Shown here piece after piece: positions 17,090-26,174 of a stretch of DNA of 64,000 nt. Where the stretch lies: contig NZ_CP047385.1 of NCBI RefSeq assembly GCF_000807775.2, positions 4,836,001 through 4,900,000 of the forward strand. Direction: 5' to 3'. The stretch is from Pandoraea fibrosis. Its GTDB lineage: Bacteria; Pseudomonadota; Gammaproteobacteria; Burkholderiales; Burkholderiaceae. Below the pieces are notes generated by a model. The model saw only the letters and a program-made list of their open reading frames with translations. It was not told the origin of the DNA and ran no database searches. The translations under genes and the position numbers were made by a program. Positions within the stretch are counted from its first letter, which is position 1. Each line of letters starts with the position of its first letter.

Positions 17090-17293
17090 ATTGACTCCTC
17101 CTTTTATTGGCGCCGTGACTACCAACGCCGACGACACACAAGCTCATTCAATTGAGATTTCCTCTTGGTCTGCCAGACCCGCGAGTGGAGATTCTCAATA
17201 CAGAAACTTTCAATTTAAAAATTTGAATATAAGTACTACTAATCATTTACATAGAATTTTTCATATATAGAATTCCGCCCCCTGTACCCTTCT

Positions 17294-18973
17294 CTACATT
17301 CTTGTATAGTTCGGACCGCCGCCGCCCTCCGGCGTGACCCACACGATGTTCTGCGTCGGGTCCTTGATATCGCAGGTCTTGCAGTGCACGCAGTTCTGCG
17401 CGTTGATCTGTAGTCGATCACGGCCATCGTGGCTCTTCACGAACTCATACACCGCTGCCGGACAGAACCGCCCCTCCGGGCCCGCATAGATGCGCAGGTT
17501 CACGTCCACCGGCACGCTCGCGTCCTTTAGCGTCAGGTGAGCAGGCTGGTTCTCCTCGTGGTTCGTATTGGAAATGAACACCGAAGAGAGACGGTCGAAC
17601 GTGAGCTTGCCATCGGGCTTCGGATACTCAATCGGTTTGCACTGCGACGCGGGTTTGAGCATCGTGTGATCGCAGTGACGGTGATGCAGTGTCCAGGGCA
17701 CCTTGCCGCCGAAGAGCTTCTGTTCGATACCGACCATCAACGTACCCAGGTAGAGGCCCTTGCTCATCCATTGCTTGAAGTTGCGTGCCTTATGTAGCTC
17801 TTCATGCAGCCACGATTGCTTGAACAATTTCGGATAAGCAACAAGTTCATCACGCTGGCATCCCGCCAGCACGGCTTCGAATGCCGCTTCGGCGGCAAGC
17901 ATGCCGGTTTTGATCGCCGCGTGGCTGCCCTTGATGCGCGAGGTGTTCAGGAAGCCCGCATCGTCGCCCGCCAATGCGCCGCCCGGGAACACCAGCTTCG
18001 GCAGCGACATCAGGCCACCGGCCGTGATCGCGCGGGCTCCATAGGAAACGCGCCTGCCGCCGTCGAGGAAGTGGCGGATCGCCGGGTGTGTCTTGTAGCG
18101 CTGGAACTCCTCGAAGGGCGAGAGATACGGGTTCGTATAGGCCAGGCCCACGACGAAGCCCACCATCACCTGATGGTTGTCGATGTGGTAGAGAAAAGAG
18201 CCGCCATAAGTATCGGTGTCAAGCGGCCAGCCCGCCGTGTGGATCACGAGGCCCTGTTTGTGCTTCGCGGGATCAATCTCCCATAGCTCCTTGATACCGA
18301 TGCCATAGACCTGCGGATCTGCATCCTTGCCAAGATTGAACCTCTCGTTCAGTTGCCGCCCCAGATGACCACGGCAACCTTCGCAAAAAAGCGTGTATCT
18401 GGCGTGCAGCTCCATGCCGGGCTGGAAGTTCCCGGTAGGCTGGCCGTCCCTGCCCACACCTACGTTGCCTGTGGCAACGCCTTTGACGGAGCCGTTCTCG
18501 TCGTAAAGAATTTCCGTCGCGGGGAAACCCGGGAAAATTTCGACCCCCAGCGCCTCAGCCTGCTGGCCAAGCCAACGCGTGACGTTCGAGAGGCTGACGA
18601 CATAGTTGCCGTGGTTCTTGAAGCTCTGCGGCAGTGCCCAGTTGGGCACGCATTTCGCGCGGGTTTTCGAAAGAAAAAGGAAACGGTCTTCGGTGACAGG
18701 CACGGTGAGCGGCGCGCCCCGTTCCTTCCAGTCGGGAAACAGTTCGTTGAGCGCACGCGGATCCATGACCGCACCTGAAAGGATGTGCGCACCGACCTCC
18801 GAGCCCTTTTCCAGGACGCACACGCCAATCTCGGCGCCTTTTTCGGCTGCCAACTGCTTCAGGCGAATCGCCGCGGAAAGGCCCGCCGGGCCGCCACCTA
18901 CGATCACCACATCGTATTCCATCGACTCGCGATGGATGGCGAGATTTTCTTCGGGGACGTTTGTGTTGCGCAC
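17294..18973 (-). CDS. Electron transfer flavoprotein-ubiquinone oxidoreductase
   Basis: Inner-membrane-associated FAD/[4Fe-4S] protein of about 559 residues that carries electrons from ETF to ubiquinone. Seen: FAD motif MEYDVVIVGGGPAGLSAAIRL, the membrane/quinone region GGLMSLPKLVFPGGALAGDDAGF, and the C-terminal ferredoxin-like segment with cysteines in FCPAAVYEF and NCVHCKTCDIKDP. I chose a GTG at 18973 (VRNTNVPEEN) because GGAGAG precedes it and the resulting length matches Burkholderia homologues; an ATG at 18922 begins exactly at MEYDVV. It lies 118 bp behind the CoA-transferase. A copy inside a catabolic island suggests a dedicated electron outlet. Confidence 0.94.
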   Translation of the reverse strand: MRNTNVPEENLAIHRESMEYDVVIVGGGPAGLSAAIRLKQLAAEKGAEIGVCVLEKGSEVGAHILSGAVMDPRALNELFPDWKERGAPLTVPVTEDRFLFLSKTRAKCVPNWALPQSFKNHGNYVVSLSNVTRWLGQQAEALGVEIFPGFPATEILYDENGSVKGVATGNVGVGRDGQPTGNFQPGMELHARYTLFCEGCRGHLGRQLNERFNLGKDADPQVYGIGIKELWEIDPAKHKQGLVIHTAGWPLDTDTYGGSFLYHIDNHQVMVGFVVGLAYTNPYLSPFEEFQRYKTHPAIRHFLDGGRRVSYGARAITAGGLMSLPKLVFPGGALAGDDAGFLNTSRIKGSHAAIKTGMLAAEAAFEAVLAGCQRDELVAYPKLFKQSWLHEELHKARNFKQWMSKGLYLGTLMVGIEQKLFGGKVPWTLHHRHCDHTMLKPASQCKPIEYPKPDGKLTFDRLSSVFISNTNHEENQPAHLTLKDASVPVDVNLRIYAGPEGRFCPAAVYEFVKSHDGRDRLQINAQNCVHCKTCDIKDPTQNIVWVTPEGGGGPNYTRM

Positions 18974-19091
18974 AGAACCCACTCTCCAACTATATTGAAC
19001 CTGAGTCCTACCAGCATGCGAAGCCCACTCCAATGGGTGCCACCGATGCAGTAGTCGAGGTTGATTTCAGAAGACGCGCCAGGCAGAGGAC

Positions 19092-20267
19092 TCAGCCGAA
19101 TGCTCGTTCGATCTCGAGACGGTCGTACTCACCGTCATTCCCTTCAAGAATCTTCGTAACAACGTATTTATTGTGTTCTCCCAATTTTGAAACCAGGGTG
19201 GATGTCGTTTGACTCACACCCGACATCTTGAAGGGTGCATTTAATATCCTGAAGCTCCCCGTCGAATCGGATAGCTCTCTGAAAATGCCTCGTTCGGCGA
19301 GGTGCGGGTTCGACAGTTGTTCCGACGGAGAGCAGTATCTTGAACAGGGAACACCCGCCTCACTCATCAACCGTTCACATTCGGCGCCTGATCTAACGGA
19401 GATCCAGCTCTCCAGCTCGCTCAGAATCTGAACGCGGTTCCTCGAGATCCCTTCCATCGTTCCGAACTCGACGTTCGAGATCCATTCGGACTTTCCGATC
19501 ACTTTGTACGCGGCGTGAAATGTTCTTTCCGAAATCAATGGAACAGTCACATAACCGTCGCAGGACCGGAAAGGAGGGAAGACCCAACTCACGTCGTTGC
19601 CGGGCCCCTGAGCTTCCGCATATTGAAAGGCCATCAAGCTGACCATGGAGTCCATCAACGTCACATCGACAAAACTTCCAGCCCCCTGGCGCTCACGTCG
19701 CAGCATTGCCGACATGATTGCCCCGAACGCATAACTGGCGGTCACGAAGTCGGCGATCATGATTCCGGAAACTGCCGGTGCGACCTCGCCGCCGCCCTGG
19801 CAGGATGCAAGTGCGAGGTCGTATCCGCTGTAGGCATGCACAACAGGGGCATATGCCGCCCGGTTTGCCAGCTCGCCGGTTTGCCCGAAACCTGAGACGG
19901 AGCAATAGACCAGGCCCGGATTTCGTTGGGACACGCTTGCATAGTCCAGGCCGAACCGCTTCATTACGCCCGGGCGAAAGTTCTCAACAACAATATCCGC
20001 ACGATCGACGAGACGTCTGGCGATGTCGATACCGGACGGATTCTTGAGATCGATCGACAGACTTTTCTTTCCGCAGTTGAAATGCGCATACGAACGGCTA
20101 TCGCCACCGGCAATCGGGCGCGCTAGCCGCATGGGATCGCCCGACTCCGCCGATTCGATCTTGACGACCTCAGCACCGGAATCCGCCAACAATCTCGTGC
20201 ACCAGGGGCCGGCCACCATCGTCGTGAAATCGACGACGAGCGCACCTTCCAATGATTGTCTCTGCAT
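19092..20267 (-). CDS. Family III (CaiB/Frc-type) CoA-transferase
   Basis: Protein of 391 residues. It has the family opening LEGALVVDFTTMVAGPWCTRLLADSGAEVVKIE, the IDLKNPSG segment, VVENFRPGVMKRFGLDY, and VSGFGQTG. VDVTLMDSM carries the catalytic Asp. Such enzymes move CoA from an acyl-CoA donor to a free acid. The start at 20267 has an AGAGAAAGAA purine stretch upstream. It is the first gene of a unit with ETF-QO, under a promoter bearing the palindrome and ACTAGAG element at 20331-20405. It probably activates an acid for the two acyl-CoA dehydrogenases; the acid itself is unknown. Confidence 0.92.
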   Translation of the reverse strand: MQRQSLEGALVVDFTTMVAGPWCTRLLADSGAEVVKIESAESGDPMRLARPIAGGDSRSYAHFNCGKKSLSIDLKNPSGIDIARRLVDRADIVVENFRPGVMKRFGLDYASVSQRNPGLVYCSVSGFGQTGELANRAAYAPVVHAYSGYDLALASCQGGGEVAPAVSGIMIADFVTASYAFGAIMSAMLRRERQGAGSFVDVTLMDSMVSLMAFQYAEAQGPGNDVSWVFPPFRSCDGYVTVPLISERTFHAAYKVIGKSEWISNVEFGTMEGISRNRVQILSELESWISVRSGAECERLMSEAGVPCSRYCSPSEQLSNPHLAERGIFRELSDSTGSFRILNAPFKMSGVSQTTSTLVSKLGEHNKYVVTKILEGNDGEYDRLEIERAFG

Positions 20268-20655
20268 TTTCTTTCTCTGTCTGAGCAAAAGTTCGATGGG
20301 GCATGGCACCCCGATAACTTCCGTTTTCTTATCACCCCCAAATGGGTGATCCATTACGACGAATTGTGCATTCGTTGGAGAACGCTCACTACTAGAGTTT
20401 TCCCTAAACCCGGTATGAGGACGAAACTCTCGAAAAACTGAATGCGCTCGCTCGACTCCCGTCGATCGAAGATTTTTGAAATATAGATTGGAGTTCTAAC
20501 TAAATAGCCTGCCGATCAACTTGCGCTATTCACGCAATTTGATCGATTTTGCAAGCTATGGGAAGACAGGCGGGTTGCGCGTTTGATTCCAGCCACGCAA
20601 TGTATGAAGGGCTTTACAGCAGTGCGGTGCCAGGAATTGAGTTGGCTCGGGCCAT
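20268..20655 (-). promoter_or_regulatory. Promoter region of the CoA-transferase/ETF-QO unit with two conserved elements
   Basis: No gene is seen. An inverted repeat ATCACCC...GGGTGAT (20331-20350) includes the half-site AATGGGTGA. The 17-bp element CTACTAGAGTTTTCCCT (20389-20405) is identical to one at 28870-28886 and nearly so to 30770-30786. On the minus strand it reads AGGGAAAACTCTAGTAG and lies upstream of the palindrome. The remaining sequence is AT-rich leader. Confidence 0.6.
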
Positions 20656-21423
20656 TCAGCGATCGTTCTTTGGTGTGTCGCCGTCGAAAGGCCGCAGTGG
20701 CGAGAGCTTCGCAAGATGCTGGCGATGCACGCGCTTGAGATGGCGACTCATTTCTTCTGCCGCGCCCTGCGCGTCACGCGCGCGAAGATGCTTGAGCACG
20801 CGACGTCGTGACGCCACGACGCTTTCGACAAATACCGGGCCAAACGCATTGACGAACTGGCGCATCAGCTCAACTGTCGAGTCCATAAAGATGGACAACA
20901 CCGGATTGTGAGTGGTCCGTCCGAGCAGCGAATGAAATTCAAGCACGGCCCGAACCCAGCGATCCATATCGTTGTTCGAGGCAGCCTGGACCGTCTCGAC
21001 AATATTGGCCTCCAGCGCATCGAGGTCCTCGTCCGTTGCCCGAAGACAGGCCACCCGGATGGCGAGGTCGTCGATCCAGAGACGCGACTCCGTAAGCTGG
21101 TCAGGTGTGATTGCGCCTACATGGTAAAGGTCAAGAAATCCGTTGACGATGACCGATGGATTTCCTTGCTGAATGAAGGCGCCGCCCTTCACGCCCTTGC
21201 GCATCTCGATCAGCCCTGCAATTTCGAGCGAGCGCAGCGCCTCGCGCAGCGTATTGCGGCTGATATTGAACAAGACCGATAGTTCCCGCTCACTCGGCAA
21301 CCGGTCACCGCATTTCAGCCTCCCCGAGGAGATCAGCTTGCGCAACTGCGAAGTGACATCGATGAAAGCACGATCTGACTCGACTGGCCTGATGCCGAGA
21401 ACATTTGGCGTTACCTGGTTCAA
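20656..21423 (-). CDS. GntR-type transcriptional regulator, FadR subfamily
   Basis: Protein of 255 residues. The N-terminal winged helix-turn-helix reads LKCGDRLPSERELSVLFNISRNTLREALRSLE; the C-terminal FCD helical domain (about 110-235) holds probable metal/ligand histidines (EFHSLLGRTTHNP, SRHLKRVH). FadR-type proteins often repress biphenyl and other aromatic operons (BphS/AphS). The first codon I could fit is a TTG at 21423. It lies between the Rieske operon and the CoA-transferase unit and is the only regulator in the 11-32 kb module. It is therefore the best candidate for the AATGGRTGA sites at 20.3, 28.8, 30.7 and 30.9 kb. Confidence 0.9.
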   Translation of the reverse strand: MNQVTPNVLGIRPVESDRAFIDVTSQLRKLISSGRLKCGDRLPSERELSVLFNISRNTLREALRSLEIAGLIEMRKGVKGGAFIQQGNPSVIVNGFLDLYHVGAITPDQLTESRLWIDDLAIRVACLRATDEDLDALEANIVETVQAASNNDMDRWVRAVLEFHSLLGRTTHNPVLSIFMDSTVELMRQFVNAFGPVFVESVVASRRRVLKHLRARDAQGAAEEMSRHLKRVHRQHLAKLSPLRPFDGDTPKNDR

Positions 21424-21471
21424 AACCCGCCCCCGAGGGATGAAAAAGACTTGTTCATTCTAGCATCTGGC

Positions 21472-21491
21472 AGCGCCCCCTTCCGGGCGCT
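21472..21491 (-). terminator. Hairpin after the Rieske operon
   Basis: AGCGCCC and GGGCGCT (7-bp stem, 6-nt loop) lie 43 bp past the ferredoxin stop. There is no strong T-tract, so this is a weak terminator candidate. It also lies in the leader of the FadR-type gene. Confidence 0.4.
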
Positions 21492-21533
21492 ACAGGCCCG
21501 GCTCCGGGTGACCATCATGGCCGATGTCGACTC

Positions 21534-21854
21534 TCATTGCTGGCTTGGCGGCAGTGACACTTCGAGTTGATCCAGCGCTTCGCTAACGAAGATCTGGCAG
21601 GCCAGTCGCGAGTTTTCGCTGAAATGTGGGCAGAACGCGAGCATTGCCTCCTCAGCTTTGTCCGGGGGCGTCAATCTCGATGCCCATTCCGGCGATACGT
21701 ACACCATGCACGTCGCACACGCGCAATTGCCGCCGCAATCCGCATCGAGACCATCGACCATCCCCGAGACTGCCGCTTCCATCAGAGACACGCCCGCAAC
21801 GGCGTCGACCGCATGGCGGTCGCCATCTGCCGTTTCAAAAAAAATCGTCACCAT
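21534..21854 (-). CDS. [2Fe-2S] ferredoxin of the ring-hydroxylating dioxygenase
   Basis: A 106-residue plant/putidaredoxin-like ferredoxin: ligands in DADCGGNCACATCMVYV and RLACQIFV. It is paired 14 bp behind the ferredoxin reductase gene and is the last gene of the eight-gene operon, so it should pass electrons from the reductase to the oxygenase Rieske centre. It resembles the ferredoxin at 8192-8512 in length and fold, but the two belong to different regulons. Confidence 0.93.
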   Translation of the reverse strand: MVTIFFETADGDRHAVDAVAGVSLMEAAVSGMVDGLDADCGGNCACATCMVYVSPEWASRLTPPDKAEEAMLAFCPHFSENSRLACQIFVSEALDQLEVSLPPSQQ

Positions 21855-21868
21855 CGAACATCCATCCT

Positions 21869-23182
21869 TTATATCGAATGATTGCCTGCGATCCGTGCAG
21901 GCCCGTTACCCACCAACGATCCGCGTGCGCCCGCAACGCTCTCCCCTGCCGCGACTGCGGCCGCACTGATCGCACAGGCTGGCAAGGGTATCGACGGATC
22001 GATCAATCTGGTCGTATCGACAGGGATGCGCGCCGCAATCATCTGCCGCGCCGCCATGAAGTCGGCGCTGCGGTTAACCGTCTCTGCCGCGAGGAGGGTA
22101 CCGCCACGCAGGTAGAGCACGGCAAATCCATCGCTGCCATTTGGATCGCCGCGAACCAACGCCTGCTCATAGCCCTCCGGCAAGCCCGCGATCTGCAACT
22201 TCAACTCGTACTGATCAGACCAAAACCAAGGCACCTGGCAATAAGGCACCGGGCTTCCGACAATGGCGGACACGACGGTCTTGGCCTGCTCCACGGCGTT
22301 ATGCACCGATTCGAGACGAATGCGCCTGCCGAAAATGGCATTGGGGTGGTCCGCGCAGTCTCCTACCGCAAATACCGCCGGATCTGATGTCCGGCATAGA
22401 TCGTCGACCACGATACCGTTGCCGATCTTGAGACCCGATTGCCGAGCCAGATCGTCATTCGGGATCGCACCCACCCCCGCCACCACCAGATCGGCTTCAT
22501 GGACTGCGCTCTCACACACGACTTCCACCACGCCACCGGTCTGCCTGAGCTCAAGCACTTTCGCGCCGGTTCGGATCTCCACACCTTCGCGGCAATGACT
22601 GCGCATGAAGAATTCCGAGGTTGCAGGACCGACTCCGCGAGCCATGATCCGGTCACCGCCTTCAAGCACGATCACGTGCAGACCTGCCCGCACGGCCACT
22701 GCGGCAAGCTCGAGTCCGATGTACCCGCCCCCAACGATGACGAGTCGATGCCCGGCGACGAAACGTGCCCGAATCGCCTCCACATCGTCGATTGTCCTGA
22801 GATACGACACGGTGGCCGGCCCCGCGCCGGGAACGGTCAGCGGACGTGGCCGGCTGCCAGTGGCCAGAACTAGCGTGGCGTACGAAAAATGACGCCCGTC
22901 CTCCGTGCAGACGTCGCGGCAATCACGGTCAATAGATACCACCCGTGTATCGGGCACGAACTGAACCCCGTGACGGGCATAGAATTCTGCCGGCTTCACA
23001 TACAGCCGTTCGATACCTAACTCACCTGCCAGGTACTTCTTCGACAGGGGCGGTCGCTGGTACGGAAGATAAGCCTCATCTCCTATCACCGTAACCGGCC
23101 CCTTCCAGTTTTTCTGGGCAAGACTCGCCAATAGCTGGCCCGCCGCATGCCCGCCCCCCACAACGACAATGGACTTCTCCAC
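21869..23182 (-). CDS. NAD(P)H ferredoxin reductase (putidaredoxin reductase type)
   Basis: FAD protein of 437 residues. It has two Rossmann motifs: VVVGGGHAAGQLLASL (FAD) and LVIVGGGYIGLELAAVAV (NAD). YLPYQRPPLSKKYL is the typical FAD-contact segment, and AVFAVGDCADHPN binds the flavin near the C-terminus. The C-terminal 30 residues (alanine-rich, ending IAGNHSI) extend past the usual end. It starts 1 bp after the amidohydrolase stop, implying translational coupling. It likely reduces the ferredoxin at 21534-21854 and might also serve the P450-linked ferredoxin. Confidence 0.93.
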   Translation of the reverse strand: MEKSIVVVGGGHAAGQLLASLAQKNWKGPVTVIGDEAYLPYQRPPLSKKYLAGELGIERLYVKPAEFYARHGVQFVPDTRVVSIDRDCRDVCTEDGRHFSYATLVLATGSRPRPLTVPGAGPATVSYLRTIDDVEAIRARFVAGHRLVIVGGGYIGLELAAVAVRAGLHVIVLEGGDRIMARGVGPATSEFFMRSHCREGVEIRTGAKVLELRQTGGVVEVVCESAVHEADLVVAGVGAIPNDDLARQSGLKIGNGIVVDDLCRTSDPAVFAVGDCADHPNAIFGRRIRLESVHNAVEQAKTVVSAIVGSPVPYCQVPWFWSDQYELKLQIAGLPEGYEQALVRGDPNGSDGFAVLYLRGGTLLAAETVNRSADFMAARQMIAARIPVDTTRLIDPSIPLPACAISAAAVAAGESVAGARGSLVGNGPARIAGNHSI

Positions 23183-23183
23183 G

Positions 23184-24239
23184 TTATCCTCTCCCGTTCA
23201 GGCGAAGCCACCGCAACGCGTTATCGCGCCCGATGAGCTGCTTCACCGTCGTGTCGGCTTCAAGTGCCTGCAGACGCCCCTGCGGGTTCCTTTCCATGAT
23301 GGCGAACGGGGCGTCTGTCCCGATCACGATCTGATCCTCACCGAAGACCTGGACCAGGTGCTGAAAGGCGCCCGCATCGTAGACAGCAGAGTCATAGAAC
23401 AGCTTGCGCGCAGCAAGACACGGCTCGACGGCAACCTGCTCCCGAAACGAAGGAAACGTTTCCCATGCATATTGCAGGCGCGGCAGTACCGAGGAAAATG
23501 ACCCACCGCCATGGCTGAACGCGATCCGCAAGCCCGGGAATTTTGCGAGGGTTCCGCCGGTTATCAATGACGCTGCCGCCAATGCCGTTTCACCGGGGAA
23601 AGCAACGACCTGCTCAAGCCCCACCGGCCCCACTAGACGATCCAGTCCAGCAGGCCGCAAGGGATGAATGAAGAGCGATGCACCCAGCGCTTCGGCGGCT
23701 TCGAAAAATGGTGCGAACTGCGGATGACCAATGGGAACACCGTTAACGTTGGTGCCGATTTCCACGCCCGCCAATTGCAATTCTCCAACCGCCACTTCCA
23801 GCTCGCGAATCGCGAGACCCACGTCCTGTAGCGGCACTGCGCCCAGGCCGGCCAGTCTCTGCGGCGCCATGGCAACCAGCCTCGCGGCTTCCTCGTTCAG
23901 ATATCGACACAGCACTGCCCCGTCTTCCGGATCGAGCCAATAGGACAGCAACTCCGGCATGGGCGATAGCACCTGGAGCGATACTTGCCGCTGCACCATG
24001 CCCTGGATCATTTCGTCCACGCGCCAGCACTGCGCAGGCACCCTGCGGTAGAAAACACCGCCCAGCATGACATTGCGCCATCCTGCATCGCCTGGTTGCA
24101 TGGATGGCCATCGGGCGTCCGGCTTCCGTCCCTTGTAGGAAGGGAAATTTTCGGGAACGAAGTGAGCGTGGATATCGATCAATCCATCGCGCACCGCCCT
24201 TTGATCGTTCGCGCCTGTGTCTGTCGAGACATCGTACAT
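23184..24239 (-). CDS. ACMSD-like amidohydrolase, probable decarboxylase
   Basis: TIM-barrel metalloenzyme of 351 residues related to 2-amino-3-carboxymuconate 6-semialdehyde decarboxylase. Metal ligands: His24 and His26 in LIDIHAHFVPE, a central His in LFIHPLRP, a further His in IAFSHGGGSFSSVLPRL, and Asp in IVIGTDAPF. The start MYDVSTD has GGGAGAAGGA upstream. It lies inside the Rieske dioxygenase operon. An enzyme of this type removing the ring carboxylate after meta-cleavage would do the job CmtD does in p-cumate degradation, although CmtD is an unrelated fold. Function is inferred. Confidence 0.88.
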   Translation of the reverse strand: MYDVSTDTGANDQRAVRDGLIDIHAHFVPENFPSYKGRKPDARWPSMQPGDAGWRNVMLGGVFYRRVPAQCWRVDEMIQGMVQRQVSLQVLSPMPELLSYWLDPEDGAVLCRYLNEEAARLVAMAPQRLAGLGAVPLQDVGLAIRELEVAVGELQLAGVEIGTNVNGVPIGHPQFAPFFEAAEALGASLFIHPLRPAGLDRLVGPVGLEQVVAFPGETALAAASLITGGTLAKFPGLRIAFSHGGGSFSSVLPRLQYAWETFPSFREQVAVEPCLAARKLFYDSAVYDAGAFQHLVQVFGEDQIVIGTDAPFAIMERNPQGRLQALEADTTVKQLIGRDNALRWLRLNGRG

Positions 24240-24317
24240 ATCCGGGTTCCTTCTCCCTCGATAACGCCATAAGTGGCCGCTGGCACGATATTTCGCGCCG
24301 GCGGCCGGCAAGCATCT

Positions 24318-24845
24318 TTACAGGATGATGCTGACTCGCCCCTGAGGCCGCAGACTGCTCATGTCCAGATGCGAGCGCTTCGAAACAATCCGGATAGCAC
24401 CGCCATCGTTGACCAGCACGTACCGATGGTGCCCGAAGAATATATGGGTAACGTTGTCTTTCGATCGGTAAGTCACGAACTTGCAACCTACCGCCACCCC
24501 TTGTTCCGTGGTGCCAAGCACGCGCACGTTGCTAATCAGTCGCGTACAGATCGAGCGTGGAAACTCCGAATGCGCCCCCGTCTTTTTCAACCGCTCAATG
24601 CGGTAGCCCAACCGGGTGTAGTCGTCCGCGATGTAGAACAGACTGTCGTGCGAATCGGCCTCGTCCAGGGCTCCTGCGGTCGGCACTTCGTACGTCGCGC
24701 CAGCCTCGAACAACGCGAACCACTCGTCGAGCCGCCACTCGTCGAGCAACGCAGCCTCCTGAAAGAGAAAATCCTCGTAGTCCTGCCGCAAAAGTGGACG
24801 ATGCGTGGCATCGGCATCCGTCGGATTGCTGATTACGTTGCTCAT
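24318..24845 (-). CDS. Ring-hydroxylating dioxygenase beta (small) subunit
   Basis: Structural subunit of 175 residues with the NTF2-like fold: DYEDFLFQEAALLDEWRLDEWFALFEAGATYEVP near the start, then ADDYTRLGYRIERL and a C-terminal HIFFGHHRYVLV sheet. It starts in an ATGA overlap with the alpha gene, as expected for an alpha3beta3 oxygenase. The start at 24845 is set by that overlap. It has no catalytic residues of its own. Confidence 0.93.
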   Translation of the reverse strand: MSNVISNPTDADATHRPLLRQDYEDFLFQEAALLDEWRLDEWFALFEAGATYEVPTAGALDEADSHDSLFYIADDYTRLGYRIERLKKTGAHSEFPRSICTRLISNVRVLGTTEQGVAVGCKFVTYRSKDNVTHIFFGHHRYVLVNDGGAIRIVSKRSHLDMSSLRPQGRVSIIL

Positions 24846-26143
24846 TCGGCACTCTCCATCCGTTTTGCCCATTCACGCCAGAAACAACGCATCTGCGCTT
24901 CATCCACGACCGCGGGCGCCGCTTTGAGCATGCCGCGCGAGATATCGTTCCACGGCGCGTACTGCTGGTTGCGGTAGCCTCGTTGGGCCGATTCGAGCGC
25001 TTCGACATCGTCTGGGGTAGCGAATCCGCCGGGGCCGAGAAACTCCAGGAAGTTGTCGAGGCGCCGTTTTCTGAACTCCCGCTTTTCACCCTTCGGCGCC
25101 AGCGCCCATGACGTTACGTTCAACTGGTCTGGCGCCTCCGGAAAGAAGGTGCGGACCGTGATCGCCATGATGTCGTTGATCACGAGATTCGGGAAAATGA
25201 TGATGTTGCGGTCGAGGCCGTAGATCCGCTCGGCTCGCTGCGGCCCGACTCGCCCTTCCAGCTCCGAGACGAGGCTCGTGATCTCCGCGCGCGCATCCTC
25301 CCCCCAGGCGGGAATCCATCTGGCGATAGGGCGCCCCCAGGGCCCCTGCTGCTCAATGGCCGCGTGACCGTTTCCGAACGAAAGCACGTGCGACTTCGCG
25401 ATACGCTCTTCCATGTTCTCGGTCACGGACGAACCGACCGAATCCACGAGATATTCGAAATAAGTCGAATGAGTTTCGGCCGCATGGTATCCATCCACAC
25501 TGTTCTCGACCAGCAGCTTCCAGTTCGCGCGAATGCTGTATTGCTGTTCCCCCCCAATGATCTCCATGCCATCTGGAGATTGCTCGTATAGCAGATCGAG
25601 CATCTCCTTTGCGTCCGCCAGATAGTCGGGCAGGCTGATGGCGTTCGCGTCGAAGTTGACGAAATAGAAGTCCTTGTAAACCTCCAGGCGGGGAACCCGG
25701 TAGAGATCCACACTGCAATCGGCGCCGAAATTCTCCGGATAGACGCCGATTGGCGTTCGCGTCGAGTACTTGCCGTTGTTGTTGAACGACCATCCGTGAT
25801 AGAAACACTTGAAGCCCAATGCGTTTCCGCATTTCTCGCGGGCAATCAACGCGCCCCGATGCGGACACGTATTCAGGAAAGCCTGATACGTCCCCTTGCG
25901 GTCGCGGTTGAATATCAGATCGCGTCCGCCCACGCTACGCGTGAGAAAATCGTTCGGCGCTTTCAGTTCAGACGCATGCCCAACATAGAGCCAGCAGCGA
26001 TCGAAAATCTGATCCCGTTCGCGCTGGAGCACGTCCAGATCGGTGAACGCGCGTCGCGCAACCTTGAACAGCCCGCTTTCCCGGTCATCCAGAATGAGGC
26101 GGTAGGTGCCGTCCACCTCACGTGGGATGAAAACTTCAGCCAT
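24842..26143 (-). CDS. Rieske ring-hydroxylating dioxygenase alpha (large) subunit
   Basis: Catalytic oxygenase subunit of 433 residues. The Rieske ligands are Cys93/His95 (CPHRG) and Cys113/His116 (CFYHGWSF). The mononuclear iron site is His220, His225 with bridging Asp217 (SVDGYHAAETH), plus an Asp at 378/379 (GGFATPDDVEALES). It resembles the aromatic-carboxylate group (p-cumate, halobenzoate) more than naphthalene or biphenyl enzymes by recall, not by search. With beta, ferredoxin and reductase it forms a three-component dioxygenase making a cis-dihydrodiol. Confidence 0.95.
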   Translation of the reverse strand: MAEVFIPREVDGTYRLILDDRESGLFKVARRAFTDLDVLQRERDQIFDRCWLYVGHASELKAPNDFLTRSVGGRDLIFNRDRKGTYQAFLNTCPHRGALIAREKCGNALGFKCFYHGWSFNNNGKYSTRTPIGVYPENFGADCSVDLYRVPRLEVYKDFYFVNFDANAISLPDYLADAKEMLDLLYEQSPDGMEIIGGEQQYSIRANWKLLVENSVDGYHAAETHSTYFEYLVDSVGSSVTENMEERIAKSHVLSFGNGHAAIEQQGPWGRPIARWIPAWGEDARAEITSLVSELEGRVGPQRAERIYGLDRNIIIFPNLVINDIMAITVRTFFPEAPDQLNVTSWALAPKGEKREFRKRRLDNFLEFLGPGGFATPDDVEALESAQRGYRNQQYAPWNDISRGMLKAAPAVVDEAQMRCFWREWAKRMESAE

Positions 26144-26174
26144 TGCAGATCTCCTTCGATATCCCGGATGTCAC

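Noticed and set aside
17205..17240. AT-rich inverted repeat TTCAA...TTGAA upstream of the acyl-CoA dehydrogenase operon as an operator.
   Set aside because: Only five complementary bases in a very AT-rich stretch; it does not resemble the module's other sites.
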